NCBI GenBank assembly: GCA_944386335.1
Contig: CALXAQ010000071.1
Span: 1 to 11,861 of the forward strand
Direction of reading: 5' to 3'
DNA from: an uncultured Clostridia bacterium
Lineage (GTDB): Bacteria > Bacillota > Clostridia > TANB77 > CAG-508
DNA: 11,861 bases
A program made the position numbers and the translations under genes. Positions 1 through 7,535 of the stretch are shown in pieces (within the stretch, counting starts at the first letter, position 1; every line of letters begins with the position of its first letter). A model generated the notes under the pieces. It worked only from the letters and a program-made list of their open reading frames with translations. It had not been told where the DNA came from and ran no database searches.

Positions 1-120
1 ATTCTGTTTTTGTTCCTCTAAACTTTCTGCTTGTGCTATAGATGGAAAGAGTAAGCACAAAATCAATAAGAAAATAACGATATAACGCATTGTATAAGCT
101 ATTATTTTTTTATTTTGCAT
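1..120 (-). CDS. Secreted protein, N-terminal 40 residues only (cut by window edge)
   Basis: The first 40 codons of a gene that continues beyond the left edge. It starts with ATG at 120, preceded by an AGGAG Shine-Dalgarno site at 129-133, and follows the stop of the M23 peptidase gene by 24 bases, so it is probably the next gene of the ftsEX operon. The protein starts MQNKKIIAYTMRY, followed by a hydrophobic stretch (about residues 14-25) and a signal-peptidase-like site after AQA (residues 29-31), so it is exported. The mature part begins ESLEEQKQN, which is charged and probably helical and resembles the start of the coiled coil in the preceding M23 protein. It may be a second coiled-coil peptidoglycan hydrolase. 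A carboxy-terminal processing peptidase (S41) is the other common neighbour in such operons. Too little is visible to decide. Confidence 0.7.
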   Translation of the reverse strand, partial: MQNKKIIAYTMRYIVIFLLILCLLFPSIAQAESLEEQKQN

Positions 121-144
121 TTTGCCCACTCCTTTCTTTTTTCA

Positions 145-1386
145 CTATGATTCCTGTGCTGCCCCTGCTACTAAAGTATACCCTCCTGGTAAATAATCCA
201 GTGGATCTAATGGACTTACTGAGAAAAATTGCGATATAGAACTTGCTCTTCTTAATTCATAATGTAAATGTGGCCCTGTACTTCTTCCTGAATTACCTGA
301 TTGTGCAATAACTTGTCCTTGTGTGACATATTGTCCTGAGGTAATTTTAAAACTATTTAAATGTCCATATAAACTAATATAATTATTTCCATGAATAATA
401 ACAATGTAATGCCCATATCCTCCTGGGTTTTCTAAAGTATAAGCATAACCAGAAGCTGTTGCATATACATTTTCATATCTCGCTCCTATATCAATTCCTT
501 TATGTTTTCTACCCCATCTATTTTTCATAGTAGAAGTAACCACCTTATTATTGCATGGCCAAATAAAACTACCATCAAACTTTAGTCCAGAACCATTTAC
601 TGTAGAACCTCCACTACTGCCACTTGCTTGATTAGCTTGCTCTTCTTTCTTTTTCTGTTCTTCTATTGCTTTTAATTGTGCCGCTGCTTGTGCTTCAACT
701 GTTGCTATTCTATCATTGTATGCCTTTATTTCTGCATCTAGCTTTTTATCTTCTTCACTTAAACTTTGAGCCTTTTGTTCTCTTTCTTGTTTTTGTTGTT
801 GCAAAGTAATACTTTTAGTTTGTTTTTCAGCTTTTAAGCTAGTAATCTGTGTTTTTTGATTTTCTAATTCTTTCTTTGCATTTTCTATTTCTTGTTTTTC
901 GTTATTAATACTCTCTAATAATTCCATATCACATTCTGCAATTTGTGATAAAGAATAATAATTAGAAAGAAAGTCTACTAAACTATCTGAACTAAATAGT
1001 AAATCTAAAAAAGAAGTCTCTCCCTTTTCATACATAACTACTAATCTTTCATCTAGTAATTCTTCATTTTCGTTATATTCTTCTTGCTTTTCTTGTATTT
1101 GTACTTCCTTTATTTCTATAGAATTTTCTAGTTCATCTATTTGTGTTTCTAAAGATTGTATTTCACTTTCATTTGTAGATATCTGTGTATCTAAATTAGC
1201 AATTTCTTGCATTTGTTCGCTTAACTCTTCTTTTACTTCTTCTTGTTGTTCTTTTTTTTGTTCTTGCTCTTCTTTTAATGCTTGACTTTGTGCATTTAGT
1301 TCTTCTACACTTGCCGCATAAACACTATACAGCATTCCTGCTAGCATTATACACATTACCAATACAGAGAGTATCTTTCTTTTCAT
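145..1386 (-). CDS. Secreted M23 (LytM-type) peptidoglycan endopeptidase with long N-terminal coiled coil
   Basis: A 413-residue exported zinc endopeptidase predicted to cut peptide cross-bridges in peptidoglycan. Residues 1-25 form a signal peptide (positive start, hydrophobic core, end near YAA). Residues about 27-255 are Glu/Gln/Lys-rich heptad-like helix, the PcsB/EnvC-type coiled coil. A Ser/Gly linker follows, then the M23 domain from about residue 275. Zinc and catalytic residues are intact: H295 and D299 in HKGID, H342 in YGHL, H373 and H375 in GPHLHYEL. It is therefore probably a real hydrolase rather than a degenerate EnvC-like activator. It lies 41 bases after ftsX and behind AGGAGG, which fits the FtsEX-PcsB arrangement where the ABC-like complex in the membrane controls hydrolase activity through the coiled coil. 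Partnership with FtsEX is inferred from gene order and domain type. Confidence 0.92.
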   Translation of the reverse strand: MKRKILSVLVMCIMLAGMLYSVYAASVEELNAQSQALKEEQEQKKEQQEEVKEELSEQMQEIANLDTQISTNESEIQSLETQIDELENSIEIKEVQIQEKQEEYNENEELLDERLVVMYEKGETSFLDLLFSSDSLVDFLSNYYSLSQIAECDMELLESINNEKQEIENAKKELENQKTQITSLKAEKQTKSITLQQQKQEREQKAQSLSEEDKKLDAEIKAYNDRIATVEAQAAAQLKAIEEQKKKEEQANQASGSSGGSTVNGSGLKFDGSFIWPCNNKVVTSTMKNRWGRKHKGIDIGARYENVYATASGYAYTLENPGGYGHYIVIIHGNNYISLYGHLNSFKITSGQYVTQGQVIAQSGNSGRSTGPHLHYELRRASSISQFFSVSPLDPLDYLPGGYTLVAGAAQES

Positions 1387-1427
1387 TTTTTCTTTCCTCC
1401 TAAGAGTTTGTATTTTTTTATTTTATC

Positions 1428-2327
1428 CTATACTTCCAAATATTTTCTCATAGAAATGGCACTTCCTATTACACCAATTCCAATACCCAATATTAAATAT
1501 ACTGTTAATACTAGTGCAAACATATCTGAAAAAGTTAACAAATTAAAGCTTACCATAGTAGCCACGGAAGAATCTAGCAGTTTTCCTATTGCCCAATTAT
1601 AGCTTACTCCCAATAAAACAATAGAAATCATTGCAGAAATTACACCAATAATAATACCTTCTACAATAAATGGCCACCTAATAAACCCATTTGTTGCTCC
1701 TACATATTTCATAATGGATATTTCTTTCCTTCTAGCATGTACGGTAAGTTTTATTGTATTTGCTATAATAAATATAGAAATAACAATTAACAATATTAAT
1801 ATTACTCCTGAAACAATTCTAATACCATTAGCAATATGAATTAATGCATCGATTGTATCATTTCTGACTTCTATATTATTAACATAGTTTAATTGTTCTA
1901 TTTGTGCATATACATTATCACTTTGTTCTAGTTCTGTTAGTGTTACTACATAAGATGCTTTTAAAGGATTTTTTTCATAATATCCATTTAATAAATCTCC
2001 ATTTTCTCCAAACCTTTCTTTTAAAGAATTTAGAGCATCATCTTTGGAAACATACTCTACCTTTCCTACATATTCTATCGCCTTAATTTGTTCTCCTACC
2101 TGTGTAATTTGTTCATCTGTAGCATCTTTTACCAAAAACACTTGCATTCCCTGCTGTGCTTCTACTTCTTTCATAATATAATTTACATTTTCGCCTATTA
2201 CAAAGAACAAACCAAAAATTAGCATAGTAGCACACATAATAATTAACGAGGCTCCTGTTGATTTTTTATTTTTAAATACATTTCTAAATCCTTCTCCTAA
2301 TAAATAACCCAATACATTATATCTCAC
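1428..2327 (-). CDS. ftsX: Cell division protein FtsX (membrane subunit of FtsEX)
   Basis: Integral membrane partner of FtsE. It transmits ATP-driven changes to a cell-wall hydrolase outside the cell. Numbered from the GTG at 2327 (299 residues), there is a short cytoplasmic segment, a first membrane helix near residues 24-46, a large outer domain to about residue 160, then three helices near 167-192, 219-245 and 265-285, the usual FtsX topology. The segment between helices 2 and 3 contains the conserved KEISIMKYVGA-like coupling stretch. An in-frame ATG at 2351 would add eight residues, but it lacks a good ribosome-binding site. The GTG at 2327 has AAGGTGG eight bases upstream and gives an 11-base overlap with ftsE, typical of translational coupling. 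The secreted M23 gene follows. Confidence 0.9.
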   Translation of the reverse strand: MRYNVLGYLLGEGFRNVFKNKKSTGASLIIMCATMLIFGLFFVIGENVNYIMKEVEAQQGMQVFLVKDATDEQITQVGEQIKAIEYVGKVEYVSKDDALNSLKERFGENGDLLNGYYEKNPLKASYVVTLTELEQSDNVYAQIEQLNYVNNIEVRNDTIDALIHIANGIRIVSGVILILLIVISIFIIANTIKLTVHARRKEISIMKYVGATNGFIRWPFIVEGIIIGVISAMISIVLLGVSYNWAIGKLLDSSVATMVSFNLLTFSDMFALVLTVYLILGIGIGVIGSAISMRKYLEV

Positions 2328-3003
2328 TGTTATACCCACCTTTTTTATCATCTCTTACAATAACGCCTTTTTCTATTTGAATTACTCTTTTTTTCATTTG
2401 GTCTACAATATCTTTTGCGTGTGTTGCAATTACTACAGTAGTACCTCTCATATTAATATCATTTAATAATGTCATTATATCCCATGCAGTATCTGGGTCT
2501 AAATTTCCTGTTGGCTCATCTGCAATTAGCATAGATGGATTATTTACTAGTGCTCGTGCTAAAGCTACTCTTTGCTGTTCTCCTCCTGATAATTCATTTG
2601 GATACATTTTAGCTTTTCCACTCAACCCCACCAAAGAAAGTACCATTGGCACTTGTCTTCTAATATGTTTTGGGGTTGCCCTTACAATATACATAGCAAA
2701 TGCTACATTATCATATACGGTTTTATCTGGTAATAGTCTAAAGTCTTGAAACACTACCCCCATACTTCTTCTTAAATAAGGTACTCTTTTAGGTTTTAAA
2801 AAAGTTGTATCTTTTCCATTAATAATAATATTGCCTGAAGTTGGATTTTCCTCTTTTAATATCATTTTTATTAATGTAGATTTTCCAGAACCAGAAGGAC
2901 CTACTAAAAAGGCAAACTCTCCTTTTTCTATTACAAAATTTGCATTATTTACTGCCTCTGTCCCTGTTTCATATGTTTTACTTACATTTCTAAATTCTAT
3001 CAT
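2317..3003 (-). CDS. ftsE: Cell division ATP-binding protein FtsE
   Basis: The 228-residue ATPase of the FtsEX complex, acting at the inner face of the membrane. All ABC motifs are present: Walker A GPSGSGKS (35-42), Q-loop Q86 in VVFQDFRLL, signature LSGGEQ (138-143), Walker B ending LIADE (D162, E163) and the switch H195 in ATHAKD. The FQDFRLLPDKTVYDNVAF stretch and length are characteristic of FtsE rather than of other small ABC ATPases, and ftsX follows with an 11-base overlap. AGGAG lies about ten bases before the ATG. It is the first gene of the operon, with a candidate promoter about 60 bases upstream. ATP hydrolysis is expected to drive FtsX and, through it, the M23 peptidase encoded downstream. 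Confidence 0.96.
   Translation of the reverse strand: MIEFRNVSKTYETGTEAVNNANFVIEKGEFAFLVGPSGSGKSTLIKMILKEENPTSGNIIINGKDTTFLKPKRVPYLRRSMGVVFQDFRLLPDKTVYDNVAFAMYIVRATPKHIRRQVPMVLSLVGLSGKAKMYPNELSGGEQQRVALARALVNNPSMLIADEPTGNLDPDTAWDIMTLLNDINMRGTTVVIATHAKDIVDQMKKRVIQIEKGVIVRDDKKGGYNSEI
2336..2342 (-). promoter_or_regulatory. Shine-Dalgarno site that decides the ftsX start
   Basis: AAGGTGG on the minus strand, inside the end of ftsE, eight bases before the GTG at 2327-2325. The competing ATG at 2351-2349 has only a weak GTAAGAG before it, so the GTG is preferred. Confidence 0.65.
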
Positions 3004-3058
3004 TATTTATAAGCTCCTTTTTACGTGCTTTTTCTTTGTTTTTTGCTTACTCTTTTTT

Positions 3059-3087
3059 ATCATAACAATAAAACAAATTATTTGCAA
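3059..3087 (-). promoter_or_regulatory. Candidate sigma-A promoter of ftsE operon
   Basis: Minus strand TTGCAA (3087-3082), 17 bases, TATGAT (3064-3059), with the ftsE ATG about 56 bases downstream. It lies in a 246-base intergenic stretch after the transketolase genes. This is a sequence match only. Confidence 0.5.
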
Positions 3088-3249
3088 TAGTTTTTATAAG
3101 AAAAAAACTAGTAAAAAATGACTTTTTTCTTTTATTCTTTAAGCTTTTCTTCTTTTTTCTCTGTTTTTCAAAATTCACACAAAATTCACATTTCTTTTAA
3201 AATCTTTAAAAAGCAATTATTAGCTATTTTTTCAAATGAGTTAGTTTTC

Positions 3250-4179
3250 TTAATTTTTACGTATTTTTCGATAAATTGCTTGTGCATCTATTTCAAAGGC
3301 CTGCATTAATTCTTCTGACTTTCCAGATTTTCCAAAGCAATCTTTTATTCCCATTCTTTCTACCCTGCAAGGATATTCTTCTGCAAGTACTTCACATACA
3401 CAACTCCCTAATCCACCTACCACTTGGTGGTCCTCTACTGTAATAATTCTTTTTGTTTCCATAGCACATTTTACAATAGTTTCTCTATCTATTGGCTTGA
3501 TAGTATGTACATCTAGTACTCTTATAAAAATTCCTTCTTTCTCTAATTCTGTCTTTGCTTTAAGAGCCTCTGTGACTGTTACTCCAGTTGCTATAACAGT
3601 AGCATCCATTCCATCTCCTATTTGCAAAGCTTTTCCTATTTCAAAAACTTGGTTTTCATTATAGATTACAGGTGTTTTTTTTCTTGCTAATCTTATATAA
3701 GCAGGCCCTTTTGTATTACAAATTTCTTCTATCATCCATTTTGTTTGTACATCATCAGAAGGGCAAAGAACCGTCATATTAGGAAGTGCTCTCATCATAC
3801 CAACATCTTCTAGCATTTGATGTGTAGCTCCATCTTCTCCTACATTTACACCATAATGCGTAGCACAAATTTTAACATTTAAATTAGGATAACATATACT
3901 ATTTCTAATTTGATCATATGCTCTTCCTGCTGCAAATACTGCAAAGGTACTAGCAAATGGTATTTTGCCACAAGTAGCAAGTCCTGCTGCAGTTCCCATC
4001 ATATCTTGTTCTGCAATACCTATATCAAAAAATCTATCTGGAAATTTTTGTGCAAATAAATTCGTTTTTGTTGCACTAGATAAGTCTGCATCTAACACAA
4101 CTATATCTTTTCTTTTTTCGCCCAAAAGTGCTAAGGCTTCTCCATAACTTTCTCTTGTAGCTATTTTGCTCTCTTCCAT
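3250..4179 (-). CDS. Transketolase, C-terminal subunit
   Basis: A 309-residue protein equal to the second half of a classical transketolase. It contains the pyrimidine-binding domain (about 1-165) and the C-terminal domain (about 185-309). The cofactor-activating glutamate is E57 in DIGIAEQDMMGTAAGLA. The downstream FASTFAVFAAGRAYDQIRN and HYGVNVGEDGATHQ stretches are typical of split transketolases. It should assemble with the 275-residue N-terminal subunit encoded 40 bases upstream to move two-carbon ketol units between sugar phosphates in the non-oxidative pentose phosphate pathway. AAGGAAT precedes the ATG. DXP synthase is unlikely because that enzyme is a single chain of about 600 residues. 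Split transketolases can have other sugar-phosphate substrates, and the sequence does not settle which. Confidence 0.92.
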   Translation of the reverse strand: MEESKIATRESYGEALALLGEKRKDIVVLDADLSSATKTNLFAQKFPDRFFDIGIAEQDMMGTAAGLATCGKIPFASTFAVFAAGRAYDQIRNSICYPNLNVKICATHYGVNVGEDGATHQMLEDVGMMRALPNMTVLCPSDDVQTKWMIEEICNTKGPAYIRLARKKTPVIYNENQVFEIGKALQIGDGMDATVIATGVTVTEALKAKTELEKEGIFIRVLDVHTIKPIDRETIVKCAMETKRIITVEDHQVVGGLGSCVCEVLAEEYPCRVERMGIKDCFGKSGKSEELMQAFEIDAQAIYRKIRKN

Positions 4180-4219
4180 TTTTTCTCATTCCTTTCTCAA
4201 CTCATATATAATGATTTGC

Positions 4220-5047
4220 TTAGCTTTGATCCTTCAATTCCTTTATTGCTTTTTCATATTCTTCTTTATTAGGTGCTTTCCCATGCCAACTTGCCTTATT
4301 TTCCATAAAGGAAACTCCTTTTCCTTTTATCGTTTTAGCAATAATTATGCTTGGTTTTCCTTTTGTAAGTTTTGCTGTCGTAAAGGCATCTATTAGAGCC
4401 TCTATATCATGCCCATCTACCATGATGACATGAAATCCGAAACTTTTCCATTTTCCCTCTAAATTATCTAACGCCTTTACCTCTTCTACGTTTCCATCTA
4501 TTTGTAAATGATTATAATCTACTATAGCACATAAATTATCTAATTTATATTTATGTGCTGTCATAGCAGCTTCCCATATTTGTCCTTCTTCTATTTCTCC
4601 ATCTCCCATCATGCAATACACACGATATCCATCATGTTCTAATTTAGATGCAAGTGCCATTCCATTTGCTACAGACAGCCCCTGTCCTAAGGAACCTGTT
4701 GTCATATCTATACCTGGAACTTTGTTTCTATCTGGATGTCCTTGTAAGTTTCCTTCTAGTTTACGAAAATTTTTTAATTCTTCTTTTTCTATAAATCCTC
4801 GTTCTACTAAAGTTCCATATAAAGCTGGTGAACAATGCCCTTTAGATAACACAAATCTATCCCTTAATAGTGCTTGTGGCTCTTTTTCGTTAATATTCAT
4901 TTGATGAAAATATAAAACTGTCATAATATCTGCACAAGATAAAGATCCTCCTGGATGTCCTGATTGTGCCTCATATACTTGATTTATAATATGTATACGT
5001 ATTTTATTTGCTATTTTCTTTAATTCTTCTGGATTTTCAATCTTCAC
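4220..5047 (-). CDS. Transketolase, N-terminal subunit
   Basis: A 275-residue protein equal to the thiamine-diphosphate-binding first half of transketolase. Visible motifs are SGHPGGSLSCAD (H31), LSKGHCSPALY (H71), TGSLGQGLSVANGMA (118-131) and the cofactor/Mg site GDGEIEEGQ from residue 148 with N179 in DYNH. The start is GTG at 5047, supported by GGAGGGAG about nine bases upstream; no nearby ATG has such a site. It is the first gene of a two-gene operon, with the C-terminal subunit 40 bases downstream, so subunits are probably made in equal amounts. A promoter with TTGCAA-N17-TACAAT lies about 30 bases upstream, divergent from that of the membrane protein gene on the plus strand. Confidence 0.93.
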   Translation of the reverse strand: MKIENPEELKKIANKIRIHIINQVYEAQSGHPGGSLSCADIMTVLYFHQMNINEKEPQALLRDRFVLSKGHCSPALYGTLVERGFIEKEELKNFRKLEGNLQGHPDRNKVPGIDMTTGSLGQGLSVANGMALASKLEHDGYRVYCMMGDGEIEEGQIWEAAMTAHKYKLDNLCAIVDYNHLQIDGNVEEVKALDNLEGKWKSFGFHVIMVDGHDIEALIDAFTTAKLTKGKPSIIIAKTIKGKGVSFMENKASWHGKAPNKEEYEKAIKELKDQS

Positions 5048-5074
5048 TATTTTCTCCCTCCTTTTATGTTTTTT

Positions 5075-5103
5075 ATTGTATCGTTTTTCTTTTTCTTTTG
5101 CAA
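5075..5103 (-). promoter_or_regulatory. Candidate sigma-A promoter of transketolase operon
   Basis: Minus strand TTGCAA (5103-5098), 17-base spacer, TACAAT (5080-5075), 28 bases before the GTG start. Its -35 box is 18 bases from the -35 box of the divergent plus-strand promoter. Confidence 0.6.
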
Positions 5104-5121
5104 CTATTTTCTTCTATTTAC

Positions 5122-5150
5122 TTGCATCCTTGTTCATTATCACATATAAT
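5122..5150 (+). promoter_or_regulatory. Candidate sigma-A promoter of the 268-residue membrane protein gene
   Basis: TTGCAT (5122-5127), 17-base spacer, perfect TATAAT (5145-5150). Transcription would start near 5157, which rules out the upstream in-frame ATG codons at 5008 and 5149 and supports the start at 5176. Confidence 0.7.
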
Positions 5151-5175
5151 GCTAAAAAAGAAAGGAAGGTTTCCT

Positions 5176-5982
5176 ATGTTAAGAAGAATAAAAGTTTTTT
5201 ATAAAGAAAATAAAAAAAGTACTTTTGTTGTATATATTACTTTACGTCTTTTAGTTATTGTTTGTATGATTTTCCAAATTTTCCATGGCAACTGGGATAA
5301 CGTATTTTTATGTGTTTTAACTTTATTTTTATTTCTAATTCCTTATTGGTTAGATAAAACTTTAAAAATTGCTCTTCCCAATGCTTTAGAAATTATTATT
5401 TTATTATTTATTTTTTCAGCTGAAATTTTAGGAGAAATTCAAAATTTTTATGGTATTTTCCACTATTGGGACACTATTTTGCATACACTAAATGGCTTTT
5501 TATGTGCTGCTATTGGTTTTTCTTTAATTGATATTTTAAACCGTAGTGAAAAAACACATATGCATTTGTCTCCTATTTTTGTTGCTTTAGTAGCTTTTTG
5601 TTTTTCTATGACAATAGGTGTTTTATGGGAATTCTTTGAGTTTGGTGCAGATAGCTTCGTACAAACAGATATGCAAAAGGATAGAATTATTCCTTCCATT
5701 TCTTCTGTTACTTTAGAGCCAGAAGGAAAAAATATTCCTATAGTCATAGAAAATATTGAGAAAACTGTTATTTACAGCAAAGATGACAATAAAGCAGAGC
5801 AAATAACTACTATTGAAAATGGTTATTTAGATATTGGTATTATCGATACTATGAAAGATTTAATTGTAAATTTTATTGGTGCTGTTACTTTCTCTGTCAT
5901 TGGTTTTTTATATATAAAGAACAGGGATGGCTATAAATTTATAGAACTTTTTATTCCTAAGAGAAAACGTTCCGATATATAA
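5176..5982 (+). CDS. Polytopic membrane protein, YjdF/DUF2238-like
   Basis: A 268-residue membrane protein starting MLRRIKVFYKEN. Hydrophobic segments lie near residues 17-36, 43-59, 70-88, 101-121, 132-150 and 230-247. Conserved-looking polar motifs sit at membrane edges: YWDTILH (97-103), LWEFFEFGAD (150-159) and DTMKDL (224-229). This pattern resembles the YjdF/DUF2238 inner-membrane family, whose function is unknown; the assignment is from memory of the family. A hydrophilic stretch of about 65 residues (160-224) separates the fifth and last helices. The start follows GGAAGG by six bases and lies downstream of the predicted promoter. It is the only plus-strand gene in the left 11 kb and stands between the divergent transketolase operon and the convergent sortases. 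No functional link to either is evident. Confidence 0.82.
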   Translation: MLRRIKVFYKENKKSTFVVYITLRLLVIVCMIFQIFHGNWDNVFLCVLTLFLFLIPYWLDKTLKIALPNALEIIILLFIFSAEILGEIQNFYGIFHYWDTILHTLNGFLCAAIGFSLIDILNRSEKTHMHLSPIFVALVAFCFSMTIGVLWEFFEFGADSFVQTDMQKDRIIPSISSVTLEPEGKNIPIVIENIEKTVIYSKDDNKAEQITTIENGYLDIGIIDTMKDLIVNFIGAVTFSVIGFLYIKNRDGYKFIELFIPKRKRSDI

Positions 5983-5988
5983 ACACAA

Positions 5989-6028
5989 ACACACCAGAGA
6001 ATTCAAACATTTAAATTCTCTGGTGTGT
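5989..6028. terminator. Bidirectional intrinsic terminator between convergent genes
   Basis: A perfect 15-bp inverted repeat, ACACACCAGAGAATT (5989-6003) and its complement (6014-6028), with a 10-base loop. T-rich sequence follows on both strands (ATTTTCTTTTATTT on plus, TTTGTGTTTATATA on minus). It starts six bases after the plus-strand membrane protein stop and 12 bases beyond the minus-strand sortase stop, so it can serve both. Confidence 0.9.
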
Positions 6029-6040
6029 ATTTTCTTTTAT

Positions 6041-6712
6041 TTATTCTGCTCTTGCCCAGATTACTAATCTTTGGGTTGGATTTTCCGTACAAGTAGAAAG
6101 TGAAATTTCTCTTTTCCCTGCTGTATCTCTTACTGCATAACTAAGATCTTGATCTGTTGTAATATAAGTATTATAAATGGTATACTCTACTTTCGTACCA
6201 GTTGCATCTGTAATATAAATTTTGTCTCCTGCTACTAATTTCTTGTTGTTAGAAAAAAATGTACCATCTCTATAATTATGACCCACAATTACTGTATTTC
6301 CTACTTGATTTAGCCCTGCTCCATAAAGAACTGCTACAGCTGATACTATAGAATTTGGTGTTACTTTGTCTACTATAGGACACTTTATTTTTGTTTTAGG
6401 TATTTGAATCGTTCCTATCATATTATAGCCTTTATATGTATATGTTTTTCCAGAACTATTTCCAGAAGAAGTTTGTTGTTCATTTTGTTGAAGTGGTTCT
6501 TCTTTTGTAGCATTATCTTCTACTTGCGTATTTGTTTGCTCTACTACATTTTGTACTACTTGCTGTTCAAATGTATCTACTGCTTCTTCAGCATCTTTTT
6601 TTCCAAAATATTTACTTAAATAGTCATATGCCAAATAACCTAACAAAGCAAGCACAATTACTACAATAATCACTAATAATACTGTCAAAAATTTATCAAA
6701 TCTATGTTTCAT
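6041..6712 (-). CDS. Membrane-anchored sortase (second of a tandem pair)
   Basis: A 223-residue cysteine transpeptidase that would attach surface proteins to the cell wall or join pilin subunits. Residues about 8-31 form an N-terminal membrane anchor. A Gln/Glu/Asn-rich stalk reaches to about 90, then the sortase fold begins (IGTIQIP near 99-105). The catalytic triad is present: H145 in VGHNYRDG, C208 in SLSTC, R215 in QRLVIWA. The enzyme ends four residues after the IWA strand, as in compact class B/D-like sortases; the exact class is not certain. It starts 15 bases after the preceding sortase gene with AAGGAG eight bases before the ATG. The two proteins share long identical blocks (GLNQVGNTV, VGHNYRDGTFFSNNKKL), so they are duplicates. 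No substrate with a sorting signal is encoded in the window. Confidence 0.93.
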   Translation of the reverse strand: MKHRFDKFLTVLLVIIVVIVLALLGYLAYDYLSKYFGKKDAEEAVDTFEQQVVQNVVEQTNTQVEDNATKEEPLQQNEQQTSSGNSSGKTYTYKGYNMIGTIQIPKTKIKCPIVDKVTPNSIVSAVAVLYGAGLNQVGNTVIVGHNYRDGTFFSNNKKLVAGDKIYITDATGTKVEYTIYNTYITTDQDLSYAVRDTAGKREISLSTCTENPTQRLVIWARAE

Positions 6713-6727
6713 ATAGTTTTCTCCTTT

Positions 6728-7405
6728 TTAATCTGCTGTTGCCCATATAATTAATCTACTATTGGTATCATCCGTACAAGTGGTTAAGGATATTTCTCTT
6801 CTTCCCTGTGTATCTCTATCCATATAAGAAGAGTCTTCTGGAGAGGTAATATAAGTTTTATAAATTTTATATTCTACTCTATTTCCGCTTGTATCTGTAA
6901 TATAGATTTTATCTCCTTCTAGCAATTTTTTATTATTAGAAAAGAATGTACCATCTCTATAGTTATGACCTACTAAAACTGTATTTCCTACTTGATTTAG
7001 TCCAGGTCCACTATCATTATAAATTGCAATGGCTACCTCAATGGCGTCTGCACTTGCTTCTTTCAAAATAGGAGATTTTAGATTAGTAGCTGGAATTTCT
7101 ATTGTTCCCACCATTGGAAATCCTTTATATTCTTCTTCCTTTTGTGTATTTTCTGTTGGGTCTTGCACAATGTTATTTACACCTATAACTGGTGCTTCTA
7201 CATCTCCACTTTGTTCATTTGTCATTACATTTTCCTTTTGTTCGTTAAGTGCTGTTTGAAAGTGGTCTGCTGCATCTTCTGCATCTGTTTGAATACTATT
7301 ACTTCTTACTAATTGGACACCTAAAAAGATAAGTACTGCTACAATAACAACAATACCTGCAATTAAAAGACCTGTTAATAATTTTCCATATTTATTCTCA
7401 AACAT
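6728..7405 (-). CDS. Membrane-anchored sortase (first of a tandem pair)
   Basis: A 225-residue paralogue of the next gene. It has an N-terminal membrane helix (about residues 9-32), a divergent acidic stalk (about 38-92) and a catalytic domain starting near VGTIEIP. The triad is H147 in VGHNYRDG, C210 in SLTTC and R217 in SRLIIWA. The catalytic domains of the pair are very similar while stalks differ almost completely, which suggests duplication followed by changes in reach or recognition. AAGGAG lies nine bases before the ATG, and a strong promoter (TTGATA-N17-TATAAT) lies about 35 bases upstream, so the pair forms its own transcription unit ending at the shared hairpin near 6000. The enzyme should act on the outer membrane face; its sorting motif cannot be predicted from the window. 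Confidence 0.93.
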   Translation of the reverse strand: MFENKYGKLLTGLLIAGIVVIVAVLIFLGVQLVRSNSIQTDAEDAADHFQTALNEQKENVMTNEQSGDVEAPVIGVNNIVQDPTENTQKEEEYKGFPMVGTIEIPATNLKSPILKEASADAIEVAIAIYNDSGPGLNQVGNTVLVGHNYRDGTFFSNNKKLLEGDKIYITDTSGNRVEYKIYKTYITSPEDSSYMDRDTQGRREISLTTCTDDTNSRLIIWATAD

Positions 7406-7437
7406 ATCTTTTTCTCCTTTTTTTTATTTCTATTCCT

Positions 7438-7466
7438 ATTATACCACAAATTGCCTTTCTTATCAA
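7438..7466 (-). promoter_or_regulatory. Candidate sigma-A promoter of sortase pair, extended -10
   Basis: Minus strand TTGATA (7466-7461), 17-base spacer, TATAAT (7443-7438) preceded by TGG, an extended -10. It lies between the terminator of the HIT gene and the first sortase gene. Confidence 0.75.
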
Positions 7467-7499
7467 TTGCTTTTTTAGCATTCTTATAGAAAATTTTCG

Positions 7500-7526
7500 A
7501 AAAAAAGAACTGTATTGCTACAGCCC
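7500..7526 (-). terminator. Intrinsic terminator after the HIT gene
   Basis: Minus strand hairpin GGGCTGTA-GCAA-TACAGTTC (7526-7507), eight pairs including two G-U, followed by seven T (7506-7500). It begins nine bases after the HIT gene stop and would end the mtaB-alaS-HIT transcript. Confidence 0.8.
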
Positions 7527-7535
7527 ATTTTTCTA

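Noticed and set aside
3160..3249. Possible terminator after the transketolase operon (AGC...GCTTTTT and the direct repeat AAATTCACA)
   Set aside because: The stem is only three base pairs, and the direct repeats are short matches in A+T-rich DNA; no convincing hairpin was found.
4611..4904. Plus-strand open frame within the transketolase gene
   Set aside because: It is the reverse complement of conserved transketolase codons, without promoter or ribosome-binding site; the same holds for other long antisense frames in the window.
5008..5175. In-frame 56-codon upstream extension of the YjdF-like gene
   Set aside because: It lies upstream of, or inside, the predicted promoter and overlaps the transketolase start; the ATG at 5176 has its own GGAAGG site.
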